This document shows positions 1 through 5,613 of a DNA stretch of 8,787 nt, piece by piece (position 1 is the first letter of the stretch; each line of letters starts with the position of its first letter). The position numbers were made by a program, and so were the translations under genes. The DNA lies in assembly GCA_015488935.1 (NCBI GenBank), contig WFMU01000442.1, positions 1 to 8,787 of the forward strand, given 5' to 3'. The DNA comes from Flavobacteriaceae bacterium (GTDB lineage: Bacteria; Bacteroidota; Bacteroidia; Flavobacteriales; Flavobacteriaceae). The notes under the pieces are model-generated. The model was not told the origin of the DNA, made no database searches, and was given only the letters and a program-made list of their open reading frames with translations.

Positions 1-1
1 A

Positions 2-127
2 AATTTATTTGATAATAAAACAGCCTCTTTTTCAAATACAAAAGACAATTTATTAGCCGAATTAGATAAATATTCAAAACAACTGTTAGCGATTAGTTTA
101 ACGATGAAAGGTGCTTTAGTATCTTAA
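2..127 (+). CDS. C-terminal fragment of an unidentified protein (5' end outside window)
   Basis: The frame starting at base 2 is open from the window edge to a TAA at 125-127 and encodes 41 residues. The tail is helix-like, with alternating Leu, Lys and Ala around DNLLAELDKYSKQLL, and ends in MKGALVS. There is no cysteine or recognisable motif, and I do not recognise the family. A strong hairpin follows 14 nt after the stop, as expected at the 3' end of a transcription unit, which supports this being a real gene end. The reading is based on an open frame, protein-like composition and the hairpin only. Confidence 0.6.
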   Translation, partial: NLFDNKTASFSNTKDNLLAELDKYSKQLLAISLTMKGALVS

Positions 128-141
128 CACATTCATTGTAG

Positions 142-170
142 GTAGCGCTGTTTTGGCAAAACAGCGCTGC
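142..170 (+). terminator. GC-rich perfect hairpin after the first gene, probable terminator
   Basis: The arms AGCGCTGTTTT (144-154) and AAAACAGCGCT (158-168) are perfect inverted complements around a 3-nt GGC loop. A T-G wobble and a G-C pair extend the stem to 142-170. It is by far the strongest short hairpin in an AT-rich intergenic region and sits just after a stop codon, so termination is the simplest reading. No T tract follows on either strand, so it is not a textbook intrinsic terminator. A repeated palindromic element or an mRNA 3'-end stabiliser are alternatives. Confidence 0.5.
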
Positions 171-380
171 ATGCTTATACTAAAAGCAAACAAAATAAAA
201 TTTAGTTCAAATACCGAATATTTTTCTAAATATAAAACAGAAAATGAACAGAAAAGAAAATTATTGAATAGAACTAAAGAAGTGAGATTATGTCTAAAAT
301 ATTTTTAAGAAAAATAGTTTTTATATAAATGGTAACGTGATTTATTCCTAAATTATATTACTTTTTAATTGTAATTTAGT
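171..380. other. AT-rich intergenic stretch with no gene seen
   Basis: Apart from the hairpin at 142-170 and the promoter-like box at 381-388, the gap before guanine deaminase holds only very AT-rich sequence. The longest ATG-initiated frames are about a dozen codons. I see no riboswitch-like conserved core, tRNA-like fold or repeat here. Confidence 0.4.
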
Positions 381-388
381 TATTTTTG
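381..388 (+). promoter_or_regulatory. Candidate Bacteroidota -7 box for guanine deaminase
   Basis: TATTTTTG matches the Bacteroidota sigma consensus TAnnTTTG exactly and lies 14 nt before the ATG at 403. I do not find a TTG at the usual -33 distance, so support is the -7 half only. If it is used, transcription would begin near 395. The leader would then be only a few nucleotides for the ATG at 403, or longer if an internal ATG (451 or 505) is the true start. Such motifs are frequent by chance in AT-rich DNA. Confidence 0.35.
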
Positions 389-402
389 AAAAAACAAATA
401 CA

Positions 403-957
403 ATGTGTAATAATTTTAATAAAAAATTTATAGACGAAGCATCAAAAGCCATGGAAGATAATAATTTGCAACCTGTACCTAAAACAAAAGATCATCAATA
501 TTTTATGAATGAAGCTGTAAATGCAGCTATAAAAGGAATGACAGCAAATGAGGGCGGACCTTTTGGATGCGTTATTGTTAAAGATGGTAAAATTGTTGGA
601 CGAGGAAATAATAAAGTAACTTCTACTAATGACCCAACAGCACATGCCGAAGTTACTGCAATACGTAATGCCTGTAAAAATTTAAACTCTTTTCAGTTAG
701 ATGATTGTATTATTTATACTAGTTGCGAACCTTGTCCGATGTGTTTGGGTGCAATTTATTGGGCTCGACCAAAAATGGTATATTACGGCTCCAATCAAGA
801 AGATGCAGCAAATATTGGTTTTGATGACCAATTTATTTACGATGAAATTCCATTACCTTACGAAAAAAGAAGTATTCCATTTGAACAATGTGAACGTGAA
901 ACTGCCTTAAAACCATTTCAGATGTGGAGTGAAAAAGAAGATAAAACAGCATATTAA
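403..957 (+). CDS. guaD: Guanine deaminase (cytidine deaminase-like fold)
   Basis: Zinc hydrolase predicted to convert guanine to xanthine and ammonia in the cytoplasm (purine salvage/catabolism). The 184-residue product carries the CDA-fold signature HAE at 81-83 (zinc ligand H81, proton shuttle E83) and PCPMC at 110-114 (zinc ligands C111 and C114). From my memory of the Bacillus subtilis enzyme, its W92, D114 and C-terminal Y156 correspond with a constant offset of 28 to W120, D142 and Y184 here. This favours guanine deaminase over tRNA adenosine deaminase or cytosine deaminase. The 28-residue N-terminal surplus is polar and weakly conserved-looking; starts at M17 (451) or M35 (505) are possible, and M35 would give a family-typical length. 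The lipoprotein gene follows after 18 nt, so co-transcription is likely. Confidence 0.93.
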   Translation: MCNNFNKKFIDEASKAMEDNNLQPVPKTKDHQYFMNEAVNAAIKGMTANEGGPFGCVIVKDGKIVGRGNNKVTSTNDPTAHAEVTAIRNACKNLNSFQLDDCIIYTSCEPCPMCLGAIYWARPKMVYYGSNQEDAANIGFDDQFIYDEIPLPYEKRSIPFEQCERETALKPFQMWSEKEDKTAY

Positions 958-975
958 AACAATAATTATTTTAAG

Positions 976-1449
976 ATGAAAAAAATATTTTTAACTAGCT
1001 TTTTAATTATCACTATTCTATTTTCTTGTACTTTAGAATCTGAATTTAGTTTGCCAAATAACAATTTTATTGCTACCGAATTATTTGGAATTTGGAGTGT
1101 TACTGATGGTAGCGAAAAGCTTGTAATTCAACAAAATAAAGAGCAAACTTTTACAGTAACATTATTTGATAAAAATAACAAAAAAGAAATTATTTCTAAA
1201 AACGCATATATTACTAAAATAAATGGTTATCAGATAATTATCTTACCAAGAGTTAAAGATAATAAAACTATTTATGCTTTTTATGGATATCGTATTAACA
1301 ATGGAGAACTTCGCTATAGAGATATAAATCCATCGTTTGCAAATATAAAAATAACTTCTTCTGAAGAATTGTTATCGTATTTTAAAAAGCATATAGATAA
1401 AAAAGATTTTTTTAATGCATGGAGTGATGCGCTTGTAAAACTAAAATAA
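976..1449 (+). CDS. Putative small lipoprotein, lipocalin-like beta-rich domain, function unknown
   Basis: A 157-residue protein with an N-terminal MKK, a hydrophobic stretch (residues 4-16) and a lipobox-like LFSC ending at C18, so it is probably lipidated by the signal peptidase II route and anchored in the envelope. F at position -2 is atypical but tolerated. Acidic residues soon after the cysteine (TLESE, 19-23) loosely resemble the surface-export signals described for Bacteroidota lipoproteins. The mature part (about 35-120) alternates short beta-strand-like segments, opens with LFGIWSV, reminiscent of the GxW start of lipocalin-type barrels, and ends with a charged helix (about 132-155). 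I do not recognise a family. It starts 18 nt after guaD and ends 57 nt before the convergent pcm gene. No link to guanine metabolism can be read from the sequence. Confidence 0.75.
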   Translation: MKKIFLTSFLIITILFSCTLESEFSLPNNNFIATELFGIWSVTDGSEKLVIQQNKEQTFTVTLFDKNNKKEIISKNAYITKINGYQIIILPRVKDNKTIYAFYGYRINNGELRYRDINPSFANIKITSSEELLSYFKKHIDKKDFFNAWSDALVKLK

Positions 1450-1462
1450 TTGTAGTCGCTAA

Positions 1463-1493
1463 TTTTGAATGTTGAGTTATGAATGTTGAATTT
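1463..1493 (+). repeat. Heptamer-period repeat between the lipoprotein gene and pcm
   Basis: Four consecutive 7-base units, TTTTGAA, TGTTGAG, TTATGAA and TGTTGAA, fill 1463-1490, followed by TTT. They fit the pattern TnnTGA(A/G). The last 17 bases (1477-1493) recur exactly at 2219-2235 on the other side of pcm. The tract lies in the 57-nt gap between two convergent genes and encodes nothing. Confidence 0.65.
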
Positions 1494-1506
1494 ATACAAA
1501 CTTACA

Positions 1507-2151
1507 TTATTTAGAAACATCTTTTAAAAATGGTACGAATGCGAATTTATCAAATTCTTGTTTTTCAAATTCTCTTTGGCTTTTTCTAATAAATAAGGTC
1601 ATTACTTGCTCTTTTTCTCCTACAGGAATAACCAGCCTACCTCCTATTTTTAGTTGTGCTAATAACGGTTTTGGCACAAGTGGTGCTCCTGCTGTTACAA
1701 TAATACCATCGTAAGGTGCTGCATCTTTAAATCCAACATAACCATCGCCAAAAATCAATTTTTTAGCAACATAACCTAATTTAGGTAAAAACTTTTTAGT
1801 TTTTTCAAAAAGTTCTTTTTGTCTTTCTATACTATAAACAATAGTATCTAAGGCTAGTAATACCGCAGTTTGATATCCAGAGCCTGTTCCAATTTCCAAT
1901 ATTTTAGCTTTTGGTTTTAGTTGTAATAATTCGGTTTGAAATGCTACCGTATATGGTTGCGAAATAGTCTGCTCTGCTCCTATCGGAAATGCTTTATCTT
2001 TATAGGCAAAATCTATAAAACTAGAGTCCATAAATAAATGTCTTGGTATTTTGGCAATGGCTGCTAATACTTTTTCGTCTTTAATGCCTTTATTTTTTAA
2101 TACTTGCACTAGCTGATTACGCAGACCTTTATGTTTTGGCAAATCTTTCAT
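1507..2151 (-). CDS. pcm: Protein-L-isoaspartate O-methyltransferase
   Basis: Cytoplasmic repair enzyme that uses S-adenosylmethionine to methylate isoaspartyl residues formed by spontaneous ageing of Asn and Asp, starting their conversion back to normal aspartate. The 214-residue length fits the family. The Pcm signature QTISQP is at 61-66. The SAM-binding motif I, ILEIGTGSGYQ, is at 84-94, an acidic E109 follows the second strand (YSIER), GDG is at 135-137, and the substrate/methyl-transfer strand YDGIIVTAGAP is at 147-157; GGRLVIPVG (170-178) is also typical. The N-terminal PKHKGLRNQLV segment is common in Flavobacteriia. The gene appears monocistronic: it is convergent with the lipoprotein gene, and 307 nt separate it from ridA upstream. 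Start is an ATG with a -7 box 20 nt upstream. Confidence 0.95.
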   Translation of the reverse strand: MKDLPKHKGLRNQLVQVLKNKGIKDEKVLAAIAKIPRHLFMDSSFIDFAYKDKAFPIGAEQTISQPYTVAFQTELLQLKPKAKILEIGTGSGYQTAVLLALDTIVYSIERQKELFEKTKKFLPKLGYVAKKLIFGDGYVGFKDAAPYDGIIVTAGAPLVPKPLLAQLKIGGRLVIPVGEKEQVMTLFIRKSQREFEKQEFDKFAFVPFLKDVSK

Positions 2152-2171
2152 TATTTATTTCGTATTTTATG

Positions 2172-2179
2172 CAAAGTTA
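2172..2179 (-). promoter_or_regulatory. Candidate -7 box for pcm
   Basis: On the - strand these bases read TAACTTTG, an exact fit to the Bacteroidota TAnnTTTG consensus. The box ends 20 nt before the pcm ATG, predicting a leader of roughly a dozen nucleotides. A TTTTG lies 12 nt further upstream, too close for a canonical -33 element, so only the -7 half is supported. Confidence 0.45.
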
Positions 2180-2214
2180 CATAAAGAAGTACAAAATATA
2201 TAAAGATGTGGGTG

Positions 2215-2236
2215 TGAATTATGAATGTTGAATTTT
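2215..2236 (+). repeat. Left arm of inverted heptamer repeat
   Basis: Three 7-base units TGAATTA, TGAATGT and TGAATTT run in register from 2215 to 2235. Bases 2218-2236 pair with 2318-2336 in 18 of 19 positions, leaving an 81-nt spacer, and 2219-2235 is an exact 17-base copy of 1477-1493. Confidence 0.65.
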
Positions 2237-2284
2237 TTACCTAAAATTAAGTTTTCCTGATTAGTGTTGACCGTTTTTTTGATT

Positions 2285-2340
2285 AATTCATAATTCATAA
2301 TTCATAATTCATCACTCAAAATTCAAAATTCATAATCCAA
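2285..2340 (-). repeat. Eight-unit 7-bp tandem array (AATTCAT type)
   Basis: Four perfect AATTCAT units occupy 2285-2312. They continue in the same 7-base register as CACTCAA, AATTCAA, AATTCAT and AATCCAA up to 2340. Read on the - strand this is the same TnnTGAA-type heptamer as at 1463-1490 and 2215-2235, so the copies around it are in opposite orientation. Short AATTCAT/AATTCAA tracts are, to my recollection, common between genes in Flavobacteriia and in some cyanobacteria. Confidence 0.7.
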
Positions 2341-2389
2341 AAATTTTGGTAAAACATCTTTATACAAAACAGTTTTGGTATTAGCGCTA

Positions 2390-2423
2390 CTTTAAGAAAC
2401 AGCTTTATCAAATTTTCTTAAAG
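2390..2423 (-). terminator. Hairpin downstream of ridA, possible terminator
   Basis: CTTTAAGAAA (2390-2399) and TTTCTTAAAG (2414-2423) are perfect 10-base inverted complements with a 14-nt loop. The hairpin lies about 35 nt past the ridA stop in the direction of transcription. There is no T tract after it on the - strand. A weaker 7-bp hairpin, TAAAACA/TGTTTTA (2441-2461), overlaps the ridA stop codon. Confidence 0.4.
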
Positions 2424-2458
2424 CAAGATATAATTTGCACTAAAACACTTAAAATGTT

Positions 2459-2839
2459 TTACTTAGTAGCAATAACCGAAATTTCTACATTAACAAACAA
2501 TGGTAAATTTGCTACTTCAACGGTTTCTCTTGCTGGTGCAGTTTCTGTATTAAAATAGTTACCATAAATCGCATTAATTTTCGAAAAATTATGCATGTCT
2601 GAAATAAAAATAGTAGTTTTAAATACATTTTCAAAGGTCATTTCTGCTGCTTTTAAAACTGCTTTTAAATTTTCCATTACTTGTCTTGTCTCTTCTTCAA
2701 TAGATTCCAAAACTAATTTGCCTGTTGCAGGATTAATTGCTATTTGTCCAGAAGTGTATAAAACATTGTCAACCATGGTTGCTTGACTGTATGGTCCAAT
2801 TGGTTCTGGAGCATCTTTTGTATAAATTATTTTTTTCAT
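2459..2839 (-). CDS. ridA: RidA family reactive intermediate/imine deaminase
   Basis: Cytoplasmic YjgF/YER057c/UK114 family enzyme that hydrolyses reactive 2-aminoacrylate-type enamines/imines released by PLP enzymes, protecting other PLP enzymes. The 126-residue size is typical of this homotrimeric family. Expected features are present: IGPYSQA at 14-20 with Y17, TSGQIAINP at 29-37, N89, the substrate carboxylate-binding R104 in APAR (101-104), and E119 near the C-terminus in NVEI. The cysteine that follows the arginine in the E. coli protein is T106 here, which is a common variant. The ATG lies 18 nt after the lptD stop, so it is probably the second gene of an lptD-ridA operon. The association looks like conserved synteny, not a known functional link. 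Confidence 0.93.
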   Translation of the reverse strand: MKKIIYTKDAPEPIGPYSQATMVDNVLYTSGQIAINPATGKLVLESIEEETRQVMENLKAVLKAAEMTFENVFKTTIFISDMHNFSKINAIYGNYFNTETAPARETVEVANLPLFVNVEISVIATK

Positions 2840-2857
2840 GTTTTTGGTTTTATGGTA

Positions 2858-5494
2858 CTAAAAAAGCCTTTTATCTGGCACCTTATGTTGGTCGTATTTT
2901 AAGTCGCTTAGCGCAGATGCTTTTACTCCAATAAAGAAATAATAGGTTGATCTATTCCCTAATGGAGTCCAATTAAAAGTCATACGCCAACTGTCTAAAT
3001 CTCTGGCAAATCCTAAGGTTGTATAGGACAATCCGTTATCTTTTATATCGTATCCAGAGCTAATATTTACGTTCCATTTAGGTGTTAATTCTACATTTCC
3101 ATTAAAGCGAATTGTATTTCTATTAAATTCATTTTCTCTATTTCTATTCGAATATCCAAGATTGTAATTTAGATTTAATTTCCATGGAATTTTTAAATGG
3201 TAGAGTTTTACTTTTTTAACTTTTCGTTTATTTGATTTTGTTGATTTCTTATTACTTCGCAAATCATCTCCAAACTGATTATCGCCAGAATTGGCATTTG
3301 TATTGGTATCTTTTTGTCCATCTTTCTTTTTAGAAAAAGTTTCATTAGATACATTAAAACTCGCTGTTAATCCAGCTGTGGTTAATCGAAACAGACTACC
3401 ACCATTATTTATATTAAACATGTTAATTCGTCTTCCTCCAGCAGTTATAGCATACGGATCTAAAGTTGCATTTAAATTTAAATTTAATTTCTGAAATAAT
3501 ACGGTTGATGTGGTCATACGTACAGGACTCCATTTTAAGGTGTCTGCTTCTAAATTATAAGCCGTAGTAAAATCTAAATTATTTAATAATTTTAATTTCT
3601 TATACGCTGTTTTTGTAGAATCTCTATCTTGTACTTTTGCTTCAAAGGTGTTTCGTAATGCTAAGCCTAGACTTTGCGACATATTTCGGTTTGGTGCACC
3701 AAAAATTCCATCATCAAATTTAGAATAAACAGTGGTGTTACCTAATGCATCGTTTTGAACGATGTCGTAATAATAGCTAAAATCTGGTGTATATCCATAA
3801 GTAATAGATGGTTTTACGGTGTGTCTTATTGCTTTCATCCTGCCTTTTTTAAAGGCATAGGTTCCGTAAATAACGGTAGATGCAGATACTGTTGCAGAAT
3901 AATCTCTAAATGTTTTAAAACCATTTATAGTATCTGTTAGTATTTCATTTGTAGTGCCATTCCATCTCTTTTTTATGGTTTTTAAATACCAAATATCTCT
4001 ATAAGTAAGACTAGGTGATAGCGTTATATAACTCAATGCTTTTACATTGGTATTTAACGATACATTATGTTTTATTCCAGATTTTGCTTTCTTAAACATT
4101 TCTGATTTAAAGAAATTCTCGTCATTTGTTACTATTTGGTTTTGTAACGACATGGAGTAAGTTAATCCTATTTTTTGAAACGAATTCTTTTTAGCACCAT
4201 TTTTTGGTGCAAATGGATATAGACGATCCATACCAACAGTTAAATTTGGCAAAGACATATTTATAATACTTGTATTTGTATTTTGTGAATGTGTTATTGC
4301 TAAATTCATATTAAATGGTGTTCCCATAAATTTTTTGTAATACGATATAGATGAACTTAATGTATTATCTAAAAATCTTGGCGAACTTAATTCATTTAAA
4401 GATTGTTTAAAGAATTTACTAGAACCAAAATTTACCGATGCCGAAAATCGTGTATTTGGATTGGATTTTGCATCTTGGCTATGGCTCCAACTAATATGGT
4501 AACTATTTGTTTTGGTATATTCCGATAATCCACGTTGTCCATTTATTAAATTTTCAAATCGCAAACTAAATCTTCCACCAAATTTATATCGCAATTTGTA
4601 ATTGGAATCGAATCGCAATCCCCAACTTCCATTGGTATATATGTCGCCTGTTACTGCCAAATCTACATAATCGCTTATAGCAAAATAAAAACCTCCATTT
4701 TGTAAAAAGTAACCGTTGCGATTATCGCCATACGTAGGTAATAATAATCCTGATGCTCTACCTTTGGTAAGTGGTACGTAAAAAAATGGGAGTATTACTG
4801 GTGTTGGTACGTCTGCTAAAAACAATTGCGACATACCTCCTACTGCTTTTTTTTGTGGTACAAATTTTACATTTTTAGTAGCAATATAGTAATCTCTCTT
4901 TTTTTTCTTTGATGTTGTTATTTCTGCTCTATTCATATACATGGTAGAATCATTTTCTCGTTTTGTGATTAAGGCATCTATAATCATTTCATCTTGTTCG
5001 GTTCTTGCACCGTAAACAATTGCTTTTTGGGTTTTAAAATTGTAGATTAATGAATCTTGGACAGATGCTTGTGCGCCTTGTTTGAATTGTGGTTTTTGGA
5101 TGTATGTTCCTGTAGTATCTACAATGCCTTTCGCGTAAGCTAAATTTTTTGCATAGTTAATAATAATAATTCCAGATTTTAACTCAATATCTTTATAATA
5201 TAATTCGGCTTCGTTATATAAGGTAGAAATTCTATTTTTTACATCAATATCTTTATAATCTTTTGCTTTATCGGTAATAATACCTTCTAGCATTTCTTTT
5301 GGTAATTGTACCGAATCTACTTTAACAGTGTCTGTTTTAACTATTTGATTTTCTTTCTTAAAGCTCTTGTTTGACTTCTGATTTTTACCTTGTGGCAAAT
5401 CTTTATCTTTAGGAATATCTTGCGCACTAGCGAAGTTCATTCCTATTAAAAATGAAAAACTGAATAAAAGTATTTTATATATGCTTGTTTGCAA
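2858..5494 (-). CDS. lptD: LPS-assembly outer membrane protein LptD (Bacteroidota type)
   Basis: Outer-membrane beta-barrel predicted to insert lipopolysaccharide into the outer leaflet at the end of the Lpt pathway. From the preferred start it has 878 residues: a signal peptide (1-24, MQTSIYKI then a hydrophobic core ending FASA|Q), a Lys/Asp-rich linker (about 25-70), an LptA/OstA-like periplasmic domain (about 75-225), the LptD signature LPFFYVPL followed by RASGLLLPTYG (about 230-255), then a long strand-rich barrel ending KVPDKRLF. A Lys/Asn/Ser-rich insertion lies near residues 717-766. There is no cysteine. No ATG precedes the signal peptide. TTG at 5494-5492 gives an ideal signal peptide, whereas the longer frame from TTG at 5557 adds 21 non-signal-like residues and begins inside a promoter-like box. 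ridA follows after 18 nt; the amidase is divergent. Confidence 0.9.
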   Translation of the reverse strand: MQTSIYKILLFSFSFLIGMNFASAQDIPKDKDLPQGKNQKSNKSFKKENQIVKTDTVKVDSVQLPKEMLEGIITDKAKDYKDIDVKNRISTLYNEAELYYKDIELKSGIIIINYAKNLAYAKGIVDTTGTYIQKPQFKQGAQASVQDSLIYNFKTQKAIVYGARTEQDEMIIDALITKRENDSTMYMNRAEITTSKKKKRDYYIATKNVKFVPQKKAVGGMSQLFLADVPTPVILPFFYVPLTKGRASGLLLPTYGDNRNGYFLQNGGFYFAISDYVDLAVTGDIYTNGSWGLRFDSNYKLRYKFGGRFSLRFENLINGQRGLSEYTKTNSYHISWSHSQDAKSNPNTRFSASVNFGSSKFFKQSLNELSSPRFLDNTLSSSISYYKKFMGTPFNMNLAITHSQNTNTSIINMSLPNLTVGMDRLYPFAPKNGAKKNSFQKIGLTYSMSLQNQIVTNDENFFKSEMFKKAKSGIKHNVSLNTNVKALSYITLSPSLTYRDIWYLKTIKKRWNGTTNEILTDTINGFKTFRDYSATVSASTVIYGTYAFKKGRMKAIRHTVKPSITYGYTPDFSYYYDIVQNDALGNTTVYSKFDDGIFGAPNRNMSQSLGLALRNTFEAKVQDRDSTKTAYKKLKLLNNLDFTTAYNLEADTLKWSPVRMTTSTVLFQKLNLNLNATLDPYAITAGGRRINMFNINNGGSLFRLTTAGLTASFNVSNETFSKKKDGQKDTNTNANSGDNQFGDDLRSNKKSTKSNKRKVKKVKLYHLKIPWKLNLNYNLGYSNRNRENEFNRNTIRFNGNVELTPKWNVNISSGYDIKDNGLSYTTLGFARDLDSWRMTFNWTPLGNRSTYYFFIGVKASALSDLKYDQHKVPDKRLF

Positions 5495-5554
5495 TGCTTT
5501 AAATAGTATTTTTGTAAAAATTGGCGCAGTTTTTGAAATACCTGTTACCAATGC

Positions 5555-5562
5555 CAAAAATA
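5555..5562 (-). promoter_or_regulatory. Candidate -7 box for the lptD-ridA operon
   Basis: On the - strand these bases read TATTTTTG, matching TAnnTTTG exactly. A TTTTG lies 26 nt upstream, slightly far for a -33 element. Transcription would start near 5548, giving a leader of about 50 nt to the TTG start at 5494. It would exclude the in-frame TTG codons at 5557 and about 5551 as translation starts, since the first lies inside the box and the second at or before the transcript start. The 5495-5613 interval also has to hold the divergent amidase promoter, for which I find no exact box. Confidence 0.4.
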
Positions 5563-5613
5563 ATTAAAATTAATTGATGTTATCATAACAAAATATTAAA
5601 ATTTCCCTTAAAA

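Larger units (their letters stand above)
2152..2458. other. 307-nt non-coding region between pcm and ridA
   Basis: No credible ORF on either strand. From left to right it holds the candidate pcm -7 box (2172-2179), a heptamer-period arm (2215-2236), a spacer, an oppositely oriented heptamer array (2285-2340), a small palindrome CAAAACAGTTTTG (2365-2377), and a 10-bp hairpin (2390-2423) that may end the lptD-ridA transcript. The middle part, about 2212-2340, looks like an inserted repeat element placed between a promoter and a terminator without disrupting either. Confidence 0.6.

Noticed and set aside
290..328. Tiny ORF (ATG, 12 codons, MSKIF...) before guanine deaminase as a leader peptide
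   Set aside because: Very short, in sequence that is almost all A and T, with no attenuator-like alternative hairpins and no relation to a regulated biosynthetic operon.
171..402. Purine riboswitch upstream of guanine deaminase
   Set aside because: I see no conserved three-way-junction loops or expected core sequence. The gene is catabolic and the stretch is featureless AT-rich DNA.
1314..1520. Minus-strand open frame over the lipoprotein 3' end
   Set aside because: Antisense to a lipoprotein with a clear signal sequence, with Phe/Asn/Ser-heavy shadow composition and no motif.
2285..2340. CRISPR-like repeat array
   Set aside because: The unit is 7 bp with no spacers between copies, and no cas gene is present. 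It is a simple tandem heptamer tract.
2737..2934. Plus-strand open frame across the lptD-ridA junction
   Set aside because: It overlaps two well-supported minus-strand genes and its product has no protein-like motif; it is an antisense shadow.
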